Positions 9,780 to 19,127 of a stretch of 64,000 nucleotides of DNA are shown piece after piece. The stretch lies in the NCBI RefSeq assembly GCF_024808875.1, contig NZ_JANUCT010000002.1, positions 1 to 64,000 on the forward strand, given 5' to 3'. The notes below the pieces were generated by a model. It was not told the origin of the DNA. It saw only the letters and a program-made list of their open reading frames with translations, and searched no databases. Each line of letters starts with the position of its first letter. Position 1 is the stretch's first letter. The position numbers were made by a program, and so were the translations under genes. The stretch is from Methylohalomonas lacus (GTDB lineage: Bacteria; Pseudomonadota; Gammaproteobacteria; Methylohalomonadales; Methylohalomonadaceae).

Positions 9780-10772
9780 TCAAGTTTTCAGGTGGCACTC
9801 ACTGAAGAGTTTGGCGCTATCGAACGGCGTATTGTCCCGCAGGCAGGCCCAGAGTCCGGTCAGGTATTTGCGCATGACGGCACACAGGGCCTGTATTTTC
9901 TTTTTGCCGCGCTGGATGAGCGATTCATAAAAGGCTTTGGCGCGCGGGTCATGGCGGACGGCGCTCAGTGCCGGCATGAACAGTGCGGCGCGCAGATAGG
10001 CATTGCCGGTTTTGGCCAGGCGGCCGGGCTTATGGACGCTGCTGCCGGACTGGTTCAGGCGGACATCAAGACCGGCATGACGGCTGACCTGGGCCGCCTT
10101 GAGGTGGTCCGGCAACACTGCCAGTTCAGCCAGCAGGGCAACGGCACTGGCCTGGCCGATGCCTTTGGCGGTGGTCATGACCTGGAACTGCTGCGCCAGC
10201 ACGGGGCATTCATTGATAAGCTCGCGTGCGGCCTGTTGCAGCCGGTCGATGCGCTGGTCGAGTGCGTCGATGGCCTGCTGTTCGTCGTCGATGAGCAGTT
10301 GCGGGGTCATCTGTTTGGCGGTCAGCGCATGCAGGCGGTTTTTGGCCTGGGTGCGGGCGCCGGTCAGGCGGTTGATTTGGCGACCGATATCGCGCAGCGC
10401 CAGGTGGGTAGCCTCGGGCGGCGTCCAAAGCGGCGGCGTCATGCGCGCGCCGTACTCGGCCAGCAGCGCGGCATCGACCGGGTCGGTCTTGCTGCCGGTG
10501 AGCTTGAGCTGGGCGAAGTGGCGGAAGCTCTTCGGATTGATGACCGACACCGGCAAACCCGCCTCGGCCAGAGCCACGGCGAGGTCGAGATAATAGATGC
10601 CGGTGGCTTCGACAACGATATGGGTCGGCCTGAGCGCCTGCAGTTGCTGAACCACTTGGGCCTGGTCGGCGGGCGTTTGGGCGAACGTCTGCGCCGGCTG
10701 GTTACGGCCGTTGTCGCGGCAGACGAGGTCAAAGGAACGGGCCGCGATATCGATACCGACAGAAACGGTCAT
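9780..10772 (-). CDS. IS110-family transposase (DEDD/RuvC-like plus Tnp_20 serine domain)
   Basis: 330 residues. The N-terminal DEDD domain begins VGIDIAARSFDLV (first Asp), followed by Glu in VVEATGIYYLD and Asp residues in KTDPVDAALLAEY. A coiled-coil segment spans roughly 130-190. The C-terminal transposase_20 domain shows the helix-hairpin-helix GIGQASAVALLAEL and the proposed catalytic serine in NQSGSSVHKPG. The ATG at 10772 is chosen over an upstream ATG at 10805 because CGGAGATAAAGCCC places a GGAG just before it and the family starts with M-x-x-x-V-G-I-D. The enzyme looks intact and potentially active. Confidence 0.93.
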   Translation of the reverse strand: MTVSVGIDIAARSFDLVCRDNGRNQPAQTFAQTPADQAQVVQQLQALRPTHIVVEATGIYYLDLAVALAEAGLPVSVINPKSFRHFAQLKLTGSKTDPVDAALLAEYGARMTPPLWTPPEATHLALRDIGRQINRLTGARTQAKNRLHALTAKQMTPQLLIDDEQQAIDALDQRIDRLQQAARELINECPVLAQQFQVMTTAKGIGQASAVALLAELAVLPDHLKAAQVSRHAGLDVRLNQSGSSVHKPGRLAKTGNAYLRAALFMPALSAVRHDPRAKAFYESLIQRGKKKIQALCAVMRKYLTGLWACLRDNTPFDSAKLFSECHLKT

Positions 10773-10785
10773 GGGCTTTATCTCC

Positions 10786-10975
10786 GGTGAAAGATTGCGT
10801 AACAATAGCTACCGGTTCCCCGACCTCGTACTTGATGCGGCCTCGACCTTGCCATGCGAAGTCCCGTCCAACGGGCTTCCGGATACTCTTCGAGGTTGGC
10901 AATGAGGCGGGGAGCCACTCTACGGAACGAGATCAGGCCAAGCCTGTCTCCAGGAGCGAACGGCTTCCCCGATAA
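10786..10975 (-). ncRNA. Candidate IS110 bridge (guide) RNA
   Basis: The roughly 190 bases upstream of the transposase are rich in helices on the minus-strand transcript. These are an outer stem of 10962-10971 with 10908-10916 (one bulge); inside it the hairpin 10929-10950 (GAGA/TCTC and CAGGC/GCCTG, one bulge); and a second hairpin at 10858-10879 (GAAG/CTTC and CCCGT/ACGGG, one bulge). TTGCCA at 10849 can pair with TGGCAA at 10897, and CCTCGA at 10841 with TCGAGG at 10890; these two pairings cross. Position, size and two-lobed layout match described bridge RNAs. The loop guide sequences were not assigned. Confidence 0.5.
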
Positions 10976-11039
10976 CTGATAAAACTCTAGCAGCAGCATG
11001 GCCGGTAACATACAAGGAGCGACGACCCCGCCGCGAAGA

Positions 11040-11375
11040 TTTCTGGTTAACTGGTTAATTGGTAACTGGTGATTGGCAAGGCCGGCTCCTGCGGGCGCGA
11101 ATCAACTAACAGCGCGTAGCGCCACCTTCTTCCTTCCCCCTTGACGGGGGAAGGTACGGATGGGGTGTGGTTGGCGACTGGTGATTCGTAATTAGTGGTT
11201 GGCAAGGCCTAACACCTGTGGAGCGGATTATAATCCGCGAACCATCAGTGCATGTTTCGCCGAATAAATTCGGGTCCTACGGATGTGGTTAACTGGTTAT
11301 TGGTATCGAATTTATCCTTGATACTGAAACAACGCCGGTCACGCTATTTTCAATCACCCATCACCAGTCAAGATA
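11040..11375. repeat. Composite dispersed repeat (types C, D inverted, C, E, C) between the IS and mtaD
   Basis: Together with the IS left end this accounts for the gene-free stretch 10773-11394. 11042-11078 is type C (CTGGTTAACTGGTTAATTGG). 11085-11174 is type D in reverse orientation relative to 6326-6416, with the hairpin CCTTCCCCC-TTGAC-GGGGGAAGG. 11166-11203 is type C again. 11217-11280 is type E with two small REP-like hairpins, GCGGATTATAATCCGC (11223-11238) and a CGCCGAATAAATTCGGG stem. 11287-11375 is the type C tail including GGTCACGCTATTTTCAATCACC. No open frame of interest was seen. Confidence 0.78.
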
Positions 11376-11394
11376 CGGCCCGGGGTCGGACCTC

Positions 11395-12714
11395 CTACGA
11401 CTGGTTGATCTTCAGCCGCCAGTCCTCCGCCAGCGTGATCAGTTGCTCCTGGTCGATCGTTGTCAGCTCCGAATCACGCAGCAACTGTTTGCCCGCGATC
11501 CAGACGTCGCTGACCTGCTGGCGGCTGGCGGCATAGATCAGCTGCGAGACCGGATCGTAGACCGGCTGTGTTGCCGGTTGCATGAGATCGACTGCGACGA
11601 TGTCGGCGGCCTTGCCGATTTCCAGCGAGCCGATGTCAGCATCAAGCCCTAATGCCTTGGCGCCGTTAATCGTTGCCATGCGCAGTGTCTGCCAGGCGGG
11701 CACGGCGCTGGGATCATTGGCTATCGCCTTGCCGATCTGGGCAGCGGTGCGCGCTTCACCGAGCATGTCGAGGTCGTTGTTGCTGGCGGCGCCGTCGGTA
11801 CCCAGGGCGACGTTGACGCCGCGTGCCAGTAACGTATCTACCGGGCAGAAGCCGCTGGCCAGTTTGAGATTGGATTCCGGGCAGTGGACGACATGCACAC
11901 CGTAGCCGGCGACGAGATCCATCTCGGCCTCGTCCAGCTGGGTCATGTGTACGGCCAGCAGGCGCTCGTTGAGCAGGTTCATGGCCGACAGCTTGCCCAG
12001 CGGCCGCTGACCGTGCTGTTCCATCGCCTGGTCGACCTCGAACGCGGTTTCGTGCACGTGCATGTGGATCTGCAGGTTCAGTTCCTCGGCGTACGTGGCA
12101 AGCTGGCGCATCGGTTGGTCCGACACCGTGTACGGTGCATGTGGCGCGAACGAGCAGCTGATCAGCGGGTCGTTGCGGAAGCGATCGTTCACCTCCAGAC
12201 CCTTATGGATATATTCGCCCGCGTTCTGCGCCCACGGTGTCGGGAAGTCGATGACGATCAGACCGACGTTGGCGCGCATGCCGATGGCGCTGGCGACTTC
12301 GGCGGCATGGTCGGGAAAAAAGTACATGTCATTGAAGCAGGTGGTGCCGCCACGCAGCATTTCCGCGATTGCCAGGCGCGTACCGTCCTCGACGAAGCCC
12401 GGTGCCACCCACTGCTGTTCCGCCGGCCAGATGTGATCCTGCAGCCAGGTCATCAGCGGCAGATCATCGGCCATGCCGCGGAACAGGGTCATGGCGGCGT
12501 GGGTATGGGTGTTGACCAGGCCCGGGATGAGGACATGATCGCCGAGTTCGTGCGTTTCGCCGGCACTGTAGCGTTCCAGCGCCGCGTCGGTCGGCAGGAT
12601 GTCGACGATGCGGCCGGCGTTGATGGCGATGGCGGACTTTTCCAGCACCGTATTTTCGGGCTCGACCGGCACAATCCAGCGCGCGGTCACGAGGGTGTCA
12701 ATCTGGGTGGCCAT
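11395..12714 (-). CDS. mtaD: 5-methylthioadenosine/S-adenosylhomocysteine deaminase MtaD
   Basis: 439 residues. An amidohydrolase (TRZ/ATZ type) that in Pseudomonas aeruginosa deaminates methylthioadenosine to methylthioinosine. Metal ligands are seen in VNTHTHAAMTLFRG (about residues 67-80), HMHVHE, and the Asp in LGTDGAASNNDLDM. The start at 12714 gives MATQIDTLVTARWIVP, matching the family; upstream codons to 12795 look non-coding. It is divergent from mtnA across 113 bases, the same neighbour arrangement as in Pseudomonas. With the phosphorylase at 32308-33060 and MtnA it makes a complete methylthioinosine branch of methionine salvage. Confidence 0.9.
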   Translation of the reverse strand: MATQIDTLVTARWIVPVEPENTVLEKSAIAINAGRIVDILPTDAALERYSAGETHELGDHVLIPGLVNTHTHAAMTLFRGMADDLPLMTWLQDHIWPAEQQWVAPGFVEDGTRLAIAEMLRGGTTCFNDMYFFPDHAAEVASAIGMRANVGLIVIDFPTPWAQNAGEYIHKGLEVNDRFRNDPLISCSFAPHAPYTVSDQPMRQLATYAEELNLQIHMHVHETAFEVDQAMEQHGQRPLGKLSAMNLLNERLLAVHMTQLDEAEMDLVAGYGVHVVHCPESNLKLASGFCPVDTLLARGVNVALGTDGAASNNDLDMLGEARTAAQIGKAIANDPSAVPAWQTLRMATINGAKALGLDADIGSLEIGKAADIVAVDLMQPATQPVYDPVSQLIYAASRQQVSDVWIAGKQLLRDSELTTIDQEQLITLAEDWRLKINQS

Positions 12715-12795
12715 AGTTTTGGTAAAATACCGGCGTGCAAATGGGTTGTTGTTCTTGCCCGGCATTGTAACAGCAGGCCAACAGGCCCGCGCCAC

Positions 12796-12815
12796 ACCGG
12801 TTGCGCCGGTTTTTT
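12796..12815 (+). terminator. Small terminator-like hairpin in the mtnA leader
   Basis: ACCGG (12796-12800), loop TTGCG, CCGGT (12806-12810), then TTTTT (12811-12815). It lies 13 bases before the mtnA start, inside the mtaD/mtnA divergent space, so in the + direction it precedes the gene. The stem is only five pairs, so it may be chance or a weak attenuator. Confidence 0.35.
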
Positions 12816-12827
12816 ATCGAGGATGTC

Positions 12828-13901
12828 ATGAGTTCACTGCCGCAGACTGACGGGTTACCCGACACCATCCGCGCCATCGTCTGGGACGATGATCGGCTGC
12901 AGCTGCTCGATCAGCGCCAGCTGCCCGGACAAAGCGTCTGGTTGACGCTCGACGACGCGCCGGCCGTGGCCCGGGCCATACACGACATGGTCGTGCGCGG
13001 CGCCCCGGCGATCGGCATTGCGGCCGCCTACGGTGTGGTACTGGCAGCGCGCGCGGCGTATCGCGACGCCGGGCCCGACTGGCGCGCCGCGATCGAGCCG
13101 GATCTCACCACGCTGGCGGCGGCGCGGCCGACGGCGATCAATCTCAACTGGGCGCTGGCACGCATGCGCGCGGCTTTCACCGCCAGTGACGGCGATCCGG
13201 AACCGCAGCTGCTGCAGTTGGCCGCCGCCATCCAGCACGAGGATATTGCCGCCAACCGCCATATGGGGGCGCTGGGCGCCGACCTGATCGACCATGATAG
13301 GCGTAATGGCGGTGCCGTGCTGACCCACTGTAATACCGGTTCGCTGGCGACCGGCGGCTTCGGCACCGCGCTGGGCGTGGTACGTACCCTTTACGGCCGC
13401 AACAGCATCGAGCGGGTCTACGCCACCGAAACCCGGCCGTGGCTGCAGGGCGCCCGCCTGACCGCCTGGGAACTGCAGCAGGACCGCATCCCGGCAACTC
13501 TGATCGCCGACAGCGCCGCCGCTGCGCTGCTGGCGCAGGGCGGCGTGCACTGGGTCATCGTCGGTGCCGACCGGGTGGCCGCCAACGGCGACGTTGCCAA
13601 CAAGATCGGCACCTACGCGCTGGCGCTGGCGGCACGCCGGCATGACGTCGGCTTCATGGTGGTGGCGCCGACCAGCACCATCGATACGGCGACGGCCAGC
13701 GGCGCCGACATCCCGATCGAGGATCGCGGCGCCGCCGAACTGCTCAGCTATGGCGGCCATACCCCGGGCGTTGCCGACATGCCGGCCTGGAACCCGGTAT
13801 TCGACGTTACCCCGGCCGAACTGGTCGACGCGCTGGTGACCGAGAAGGGCGTGCTGACCGCTCCGGACAGCGCCGCCATCGACGGTCTCATGCGCGCCTG
13901 A
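12828..13901 (+). CDS. mtnA: Methylthioribose-1-phosphate isomerase MtnA
   Basis: 357 residues. It converts methylthioribose-1-phosphate to methylthioribulose-1-phosphate in methionine salvage. Family features: [15 protein letters not shown] (about residues 50-64), the catalytic Cys in [18 protein letters not shown], and the Asp in [18 protein letters not shown]. The ATG at 12828 is preceded by GAGG and gives MSSLPQTDG; an ATG 27 bases upstream is less likely. Its product pathway partner MtaD is divergent and adjacent. gyrA follows after 200 bases. Confidence 0.95.
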   Translation: MSSLPQTDGLPDTIRAIVWDDDRLQLLDQRQLPGQSVWLTLDDAPAVARAIHDMVVRGAPAIGIAAAYGVVLAARAAYRDAGPDWRAAIEPDLTTLAAARPTAINLNWALARMRAAFTASDGDPEPQLLQLAAAIQHEDIAANRHMGALGADLIDHDRRNGGAVLTHCNTGSLATGGFGTALGVVRTLYGRNSIERVYATETRPWLQGARLTAWELQQDRIPATLIADSAAAALLAQGGVHWVIVGADRVAANGDVANKIGTYALALAARRHDVGFMVVAPTSTIDTATASGADIPIEDRGAAELLSYGGHTPGVADMPAWNPVFDVTPAELVDALVTEKGVLTAPDSAAIDGLMRA

Positions 13902-13984
13902 ACGGTGCCGCCGGAGGTCTGCCGCCGGGCCGTCGCCACGGCCTGGAATGATTGCCTTAAATAGGCACTTCAGCGGTGCAATTG

Positions 13985-13993
13985 TGGTAGAAT
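13985..13993 (+). promoter_or_regulatory. Possible extended -10 promoter of gyrA
   Basis: TGGTAGAAT (13985-13993) matches an extended -10 element (TGnTAnAAT) about 110 bases before the gyrA start. No good -35 box is visible 17 bases upstream, which is tolerated for extended -10 promoters. This is assigned by inspection only. Confidence 0.35.
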
Positions 13994-14101
13994 TGCGAAC
14001 TTTTATGACGGTCCCCAACCATCCTTGCCGAGCCGAAAATAACGGCCTGCAAAGGACCGTTATCGATCCAAGCTTCCTGGTACTTTGACTGATAACTGAA
14101 C

Positions 14102-16714
14102 ATGGCCGAATCCGATATCGCGCGTAGCGTTTCCCCCGTCAATATCGAAGACGAAATGCGGCAGTCCTACATGGACTACGCCATGAGCGTGATCGTTGGC
14201 CGGGCCTTGCCGGACGTACGCGACGGCCTCAAGCCGGTGCACCGGCGCGTGCTCTACGCCATGCACGAGGCCGGCAACGACTGGAACAAACCGTACCGCA
14301 AGTCGGCGCGCGTCGTCGGTGACGTCATCGGTAAATACCACCCGCACGGCGACTCGGCCGTCTACGACACCATCGTGCGCATGGCGCAGCCATTTTCGCT
14401 GCGTTACGTGCTGGTCGATGGCCAGGGCAACTTCGGTTCGGTCGACGGCGACGCGCCGGCAGCCATGCGTTACACCGAGGTGCGCATGGCGCGGATTGCC
14501 CATGAGATGCTCGCCGACATCGATAAGGAAACCGTCGATTTCGTGCCCAACTACGACGGCAGCGAAAGCGAGCCGTCCGTTCTGCCCGCGCGGATTCCCA
14601 ATCTGCTGGTCAACGGCAGTTCCGGCATTGCCGTCGGCATGGCGACCAACATTCCGCCGCACAACCTCAACGAGGTGCTGCGCGCCTGCATCCAGCTGAT
14701 TGACGATCCGGCGACGCCGATCGAGATGCTGATGAAACTGGTGCCGGGCCCGGATTTCCCGACTGCCGGAATCATCAACGGCACCAGCGGCATCCACGAG
14801 GCCTACCTGACCGGTCGCGGCCGCGTGGTCATGCGCGCACGCACGACCATCGAGGAGGATGCCGACAGCGGCGCCGCGCGTATTGTCGTCAGTGAGCTGC
14901 CGTACCAGGTCAACAAGGCGCGGCTGCTGGAAAAGATCGCCGAACTGGTCAAGGACAAGAAGCTCAGCGGTATCCGCGAGCTGCGCGACGAGTCCGACAA
15001 GGAAGGCATGCGCATGGTCGTCGAGCTCAAGCGCGGCGAGAACGCGGATGTCATCCTGAACAATCTGTACAAGCACACCGCCATGCAGAGCGTATTCGGC
15101 ATGAACATGGTGGCGCTGGAAGATGGCCAGCCGCGGCTGCTGAACCTCAAGCAGCTGCTCGAGGCGTTCATCCGTCATCGCCGCGAGGTGGTGACCCGGC
15201 GCACCGTCTACGAGCTGCGCAAGGCGCGCCAGCGCGCCCACGTGCTGGAAGGCCTGGCGGTGGCGCTGGCCAACATCGACGAGGTCATCGAGCGCATCAA
15301 GAACTCGCCGACCCCGGCGGAGGCCAAGACCGCGCTGCTGGAGCCGATCTGGAATTCCGGCATGGTCAGCGAGATGCTCGGCCGCGCCGGCGCCGCGGCG
15401 TCGAAGCCGGACGACCTGCCGCCGGAGATCGGCCTGCAGGACAACGGCTACCAGCTGTCCGACGCGCAGGCGCAGGCGATCCTGGATCTCAAGCTGCAGC
15501 GGTTGACCGGCCTGGAACAGGACAAGATTCTGAAGGAGTACGGCGAGCTGCTCGATACCATTGCCGAGCTGCTCGACATCCTCGCGCGCCCGGCGCGGCT
15601 GATGGAAGTCATCCGCAATGAACTCAGCGAACTCAGCGAACGCTTCGGCGACGCGCGCCGTACTGAGATCCAGGAAGACGCCTCGGATCTCAGTATCGAG
15701 GACCTGATCACCGACGAGGATGTCGTCGTCACCCTGTCGCATGCCGGCTACGCCAAGCGCCAGCCGATCTCGGACTACCGCTCGCAGCGGCGTGGCGGCC
15801 GCGGCAAGTCGGCAACGACGATGAAGGACGAGGATTTCATCGACAAGGTGTTCATCGCCAGCACCCATGACACGGTGCTGTGCTTCTCCAGTCGCGGCAA
15901 ACTGTACTGGCTCAAGGTATACGAACTGCCGCAGGCGACGCGCACGGCGCGCGGCAAACCGATCGTCAACCTGTTGCCGCTGGACGAGGGTGAACGCATC
16001 AACACGCTGTTGCCGGTGCGTGAGTACAGCGACGACAAGTTCGTGTTCATGGCTACCGCCGACGGTACGGTCAAGAAGACGCCGCTGACGGCGTTCTCGC
16101 GGCCGCGGCCGTCCGGCATCATCGCCATCGACCTGGCCGAGGACAACTGGCTCATCGGTGTCGAGCTGACCGACGGCAAGCAGGACGTCATGCTGTTCAG
16201 CAATGCCGGCAAGGCGGTGCGCTTCAACGAGCAGACCGTGCGCGCCATGGGGCGTACCGCGCGCGGCGTGCGCGGCATCGGCCTGGCCGCCGACCAGCGC
16301 GTCATCTCGCTGCTGGTACCGTCACCGGGCTGCTCGGTACTGACGGCGACCATGCACGGCTACGGCAAGCGCACCGATACCGACGACTACCCGGCCAAGG
16401 GCCGCGGCACCCAGGGCGTGATCTCGATCAAGACCAGCGAGCGCAACGGCGAGGTCGTCGGTGCCATCTGTGTCGCCGAAGATGACGAGGTCATGCTGAT
16501 CAGCGATCGCGGTACCCTGATCCGCACGCCGGTGCGCGACGTGTCGGTGCTGAGCCGCAATACCCAGGGCGTGCGCCTGGTCAGCCTGAGCGAGGGTGAA
16601 CGCCTCGCCGGCCTGCAGCGCATTACGCCGGAAGAGGAAGCGATCGAGGCCGTGCCGGCGGCGGACAATACCACGGAACAAGCAGAAAGCGACGAGGATA
16701 GTGAGCGTGAATAG
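14102..16714 (+). CDS. gyrA: DNA gyrase subunit A
   Basis: 870 residues. The catalytic subunit of gyrase that cuts and rejoins DNA. The winged-helix/tower part is residues 1-500 with the active-site tyrosine Y124 in [10 protein letters not shown]. The C-terminal beta-pinwheel carries the GyrA box QRRGGRGK (about residue 560). The quinolone-resistance region reads [10 protein letters not shown], with serine and aspartate at the positions equivalent to E. coli S83 and D87, so no classical resistance change is present. The acidic tail ends SDEDSERE. The serC start overlaps the stop. Confidence 0.98.
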   Translation: MAESDIARSVSPVNIEDEMRQSYMDYAMSVIVGRALPDVRDGLKPVHRRVLYAMHEAGNDWNKPYRKSARVVGDVIGKYHPHGDSAVYDTIVRMAQPFSLRYVLVDGQGNFGSVDGDAPAAMRYTEVRMARIAHEMLADIDKETVDFVPNYDGSESEPSVLPARIPNLLVNGSSGIAVGMATNIPPHNLNEVLRACIQLIDDPATPIEMLMKLVPGPDFPTAGIINGTSGIHEAYLTGRGRVVMRARTTIEEDADSGAARIVVSELPYQVNKARLLEKIAELVKDKKLSGIRELRDESDKEGMRMVVELKRGENADVILNNLYKHTAMQSVFGMNMVALEDGQPRLLNLKQLLEAFIRHRREVVTRRTVYELRKARQRAHVLEGLAVALANIDEVIERIKNSPTPAEAKTALLEPIWNSGMVSEMLGRAGAAASKPDDLPPEIGLQDNGYQLSDAQAQAILDLKLQRLTGLEQDKILKEYGELLDTIAELLDILARPARLMEVIRNELSELSERFGDARRTEIQEDASDLSIEDLITDEDVVVTLSHAGYAKRQPISDYRSQRRGGRGKSATTMKDEDFIDKVFIASTHDTVLCFSSRGKLYWLKVYELPQATRTARGKPIVNLLPLDEGERINTLLPVREYSDDKFVFMATADGTVKKTPLTAFSRPRPSGIIAIDLAEDNWLIGVELTDGKQDVMLFSNAGKAVRFNEQTVRAMGRTARGVRGIGLAADQRVISLLVPSPGCSVLTATMHGYGKRTDTDDYPAKGRGTQGVISIKTSERNGEVVGAICVAEDDEVMLISDRGTLIRTPVRDVSVLSRNTQGVRLVSLSEGERLAGLQRITPEEEAIEAVPAADNTTEQAESDEDSERE

Positions 16715-17846
16715 TGTGCTGAAGGAAGTGACGAACGAAGCAAGAACGAACGGCCCGGGACCGGGCCGTGCCTGGAATTTCAGCGCAGGGCCGGCGATGC
16801 TGCCGCAGGCGGTCATGGAGCAGGCGCAGGCGGAACTGCTGGACTGGCAGGGCACCGGCATCTCGGTACTGGAAATGGGCCACCGCACGCCCGAATTCCT
16901 GCAGATCGCGCAGCAGGCCGAGGCCGATCTGCGCCATCTGCTCGACATCTCCGACGATTACCACGTCCTGTTCCTGCAGGGCGGCGGCACCGGTCAGTTC
17001 GGCATGGTGCCGCTCAACCTGCTGGGTGACAGCGGCAAAAGCGCCGACTACCTGATCACCGGCCACTGGTCGCAGCTGGCGCACAAGGAAGCGGTGCGTA
17101 TTGCCCGGGCGCGCGTGGCCGCCGACGGCGCGACGACGAACTACTGCAAAATTCCGGATCGCGCCGACTGGCAGCTGGACCCGGACGCCGCGTACGTTTA
17201 CTACTGTGCCAATGAGACCCTGCTCGGGGTCGAATTCCACGACACGCCGGATACCGGCGATGTGCCGCTGGTGGCCGACATGACCTCGAACCTGCTGGCG
17301 CGGCCGCTGGACGTGTCGCGTTTCGGCGTGGTGTTCGCCGGCATGCAGAAGAACATCGGCCCGACCGGCATGGCCGTGGTCATCGTCCGCAAGGACTTGG
17401 CCGGTAACGCCCGCAGCAACATGCCGAGCCTCGAAGACTATGCCCTGCAGGCCAAGGCCGGCTCGATGCTGAACACGCCGCCGACGTTCACCTGGTACAT
17501 GGCGGGGCTGAATTTCCGCTGGCTGCTCGACAACGGCGGCCTGGAAGCGATGGCCGCGGCCAACCGCCGCAAGGCGGACAAGCTGTACCGTTTCATCGAT
17601 GCCAGTAGCCTCTACTACAACGAGATCGACCCGGCCTGCCGTTCCGACATGAACGTTCATTTCCGCCTGCGCGACGAATCGCTGCAGCAGGGGGTGCTGG
17701 AAGCGGCCGGTGCTGCGGGCCTCAAGGCGCTGGCCGGTCATCGCGTCACCGGCGGTCTGCGCGCCAGCCTGTACAACGCCATGCCGGAAGCCGGTGTCGA
17801 TGCATTGATCGATTTTCTGGGTGAATTCGAGCGTCGTCACGGCTAG
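16707..17846 (+). CDS. serC: Phosphoserine aminotransferase SerC
   Basis: About 379 residues. A PLP enzyme for serine (3-phosphohydroxypyruvate) and pyridoxine precursors. The core starts [11 protein letters not shown]; the PLP lysine is in [12 protein letters not shown] (about residue 215). The start is uncertain: GTG at 16707 has GAGG nine bases upstream and overlaps the gyrA stop by 8 bases, while GTG codons at 16716 and 16728 are alternatives. The N-terminal extension of some 20 residues before WNFS is longer than in E. coli. A GC-rich hairpin follows the stop. The gyrA-serC-pheA order is as in Pseudomonas. Confidence 0.94.
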   Translation: MNSVLKEVTNEARTNGPGPGRAWNFSAGPAMLPQAVMEQAQAELLDWQGTGISVLEMGHRTPEFLQIAQQAEADLRHLLDISDDYHVLFLQGGGTGQFGMVPLNLLGDSGKSADYLITGHWSQLAHKEAVRIARARVAADGATTNYCKIPDRADWQLDPDAAYVYYCANETLLGVEFHDTPDTGDVPLVADMTSNLLARPLDVSRFGVVFAGMQKNIGPTGMAVVIVRKDLAGNARSNMPSLEDYALQAKAGSMLNTPPTFTWYMAGLNFRWLLDNGGLEAMAAANRRKADKLYRFIDASSLYYNEIDPACRSDMNVHFRLRDESLQQGVLEAAGAAGLKALAGHRVTGGLRASLYNAMPEAGVDALIDFLGEFERRHG

Positions 17847-17860
17847 GCTGGACGAACGCT

Positions 17861-17884
17861 GCCAGCCGGCTCCGGCCGGCTGGC
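17861..17884 (+). terminator. GC-rich hairpin between serC and pheA
   Basis: GCCAGCCGG (17861-17869), loop CTCCGG, CCGGCTGGC (17876-17884): nine perfect pairs 15 bases after the serC stop. No T run follows, so it may slow polymerase or protect the 3' end rather than terminate fully. Confidence 0.4.
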
Positions 17885-17936
17885 CTGGCATCGTTTGCGG
17901 GTTCATTGATTTAATGCCTGGGGGCCGCGGGCCGTC

Positions 17937-19034
17937 ATGTCGAAAAAAACGTCCACGAATAACAAACTGACCGAGCTGCGCGCCGACATCGACGCTGTCG
18001 ATACCCAGCTGCTGGAGTTGATCAGCGAGCGTGCGCGCCTGGCGCAGGCGGTCGCGCACGTCAAGAACAGTGATGGTTCCGGCAACGGTTTCTACCGACC
18101 GGAGCGCGAGGCACAGATCCTGCGCCGGGTCATGGCGGACAATGGTGGTCCTTTGCCGCAGGAGGAAATGGCGCGGCTGTTCCGCGAGATCATGTCGGCC
18201 TGCCTGGCACTCGAACAGCCACTGAAGATCGCCTACCTCGGTCCGGAAGGCACGTTCACGCAGCTGGCCGCGCTCAAGCACTTCGGTCACTCGGTACATA
18301 CCGAGACGCTCGGCAGTATCGACCAGGTGTTCCGTGAGGTCGAGGCCGGTGCCTGCCATTACGGCGTGGTACCGATCGAGAACTCGATCGAGGGCGTGGT
18401 CAATCACACGCTGGATATGTTGATCGATTCACCGCTGAAGATCAGTGGTGAAGTGGAGCTGCGCATTCATCATCACCTGCTTGGCAATGCGGCGGATCGC
18501 GCGCAGGTAAAGCGCGTCTACTCGCATCAGCAGTCGCTGGCGCAGTGCCGCCGCTGGCTGGACGAGAATCTGTTGGATGCCGAACGTGTGGCCGTCAGCA
18601 GCAATGCCGAGGCGGCCCGTCGTGTCGCCGCGGAGCCGGACAGCGCTGCCATTGCCGGCGAGGCTGCGGCCGAGATCTATGAACTCGGTTACCTGGCGCG
18701 CAATATCGAGGATCATCCGGACAACACGACGCGTTTTCTCGTCATCGGCCGTCACAGTACACCGCCGTCCGGTGACGACAAGACTTCGCTGCTGGTCTCC
18801 GGGCCGAACCGTTCCGGTCTGCTGTTCGATCTGATCAAGCCGCTGGCCGGCAACGGCATCAACATGACGCGGCTGGAGTCACGGCCATCGCGCCAGGGAC
18901 TGTGGGATTACGTGTTCTTTATCGACATTCTCGGCCATGCCGAGGATCCGGCGGTTGCCAGTGCCATGCGGGATCTTGGCGAAAAGGCCGGCGTGCTGAA
19001 ACTGCTGGGTTCATACCCGCGCGCCGTGCTGTAA
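17937..19034 (+). CDS. pheA: Bifunctional chorismate mutase / prephenate dehydratase (P-protein)
   Basis: 365 residues. It makes phenylpyruvate from chorismate. The N-terminal AroQ chorismate mutase (about residues 8-90) reads LTELRADIDAVDTQLLELI. The prephenate dehydratase domain (95-275) has AYLGPEGTFTQLA, YGVVPIENSIEG and DNTTRFLVIG. The C-terminal ACT domain (282-360) has GLLFDLIKPLAGNGINMTRLESRP, the region that binds phenylalanine in the family. Feedback inhibition by phenylalanine is therefore expected. No Shine-Dalgarno sequence is obvious before the ATG. Confidence 0.97.
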   Translation: MSKKTSTNNKLTELRADIDAVDTQLLELISERARLAQAVAHVKNSDGSGNGFYRPEREAQILRRVMADNGGPLPQEEMARLFREIMSACLALEQPLKIAYLGPEGTFTQLAALKHFGHSVHTETLGSIDQVFREVEAGACHYGVVPIENSIEGVVNHTLDMLIDSPLKISGEVELRIHHHLLGNAADRAQVKRVYSHQQSLAQCRRWLDENLLDAERVAVSSNAEAARRVAAEPDSAAIAGEAAAEIYELGYLARNIEDHPDNTTRFLVIGRHSTPPSGDDKTSLLVSGPNRSGLLFDLIKPLAGNGINMTRLESRPSRQGLWDYVFFIDILGHAEDPAVASAMRDLGEKAGVLKLLGSYPRAVL

Positions 19035-19060
19035 GCGTATCTCGTCGTCCGTATCTCGTA
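19035..19060. repeat. Dispersed repeat, type B, short copy
   Basis: GCGTATCTCGTCGTCCGTATCTCGTA lies immediately after the pheA stop. It shares the direct word CGTATCTCGTCGT and the reiterated CGTATCTCGT with the longer copy at 46617-46713. Only the left part of that element is present here. Confidence 0.6.
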
Positions 19061-19127
19061 TTTCGGCATAAACTCAGCAGCCCGGTTCAGCGAAGCCTGA
19101 TCCGGGGAACAGACTTTCGAGGTTGTT

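Larger units (their letters stand above)
9765..11035 (-). mobile_element. IS110-family insertion sequence (boundaries approximate)
   Basis: A single transposase gene (9780-10772) with a non-coding region of roughly 200-260 bases on its 5' side. This is the architecture of the IS110 group, where the 5' end encodes the guide (bridge) RNA. IS110 elements lack long terminal inverted repeats, so the ends cannot be fixed by eye. The left limit must lie after the rnt stop (9764). The right limit is placed where type C dispersed repeat sequence begins near 11040. The element sits between rnt and mtaD and seems not to disrupt a gene. Confidence 0.8.

Noticed and set aside
11040-11375. A CRISPR array in the repeat-rich gap
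   Set aside because: The words recur irregularly in mixed orientation with no constant repeat-spacer period and no cas genes nearby.
12714-12795. N-terminal extension of MtaD from an upstream ATG
   Set aside because: The added residues are not family-like and would cover the divergent promoter region; the ATG at 12714 gives the expected N-terminus.
14060-15868. A 602-codon minus-strand frame opposite gyrA
   Set aside because: Mirror frame of a conserved gene with strong codon bias; low complexity, no start signal and no known family.
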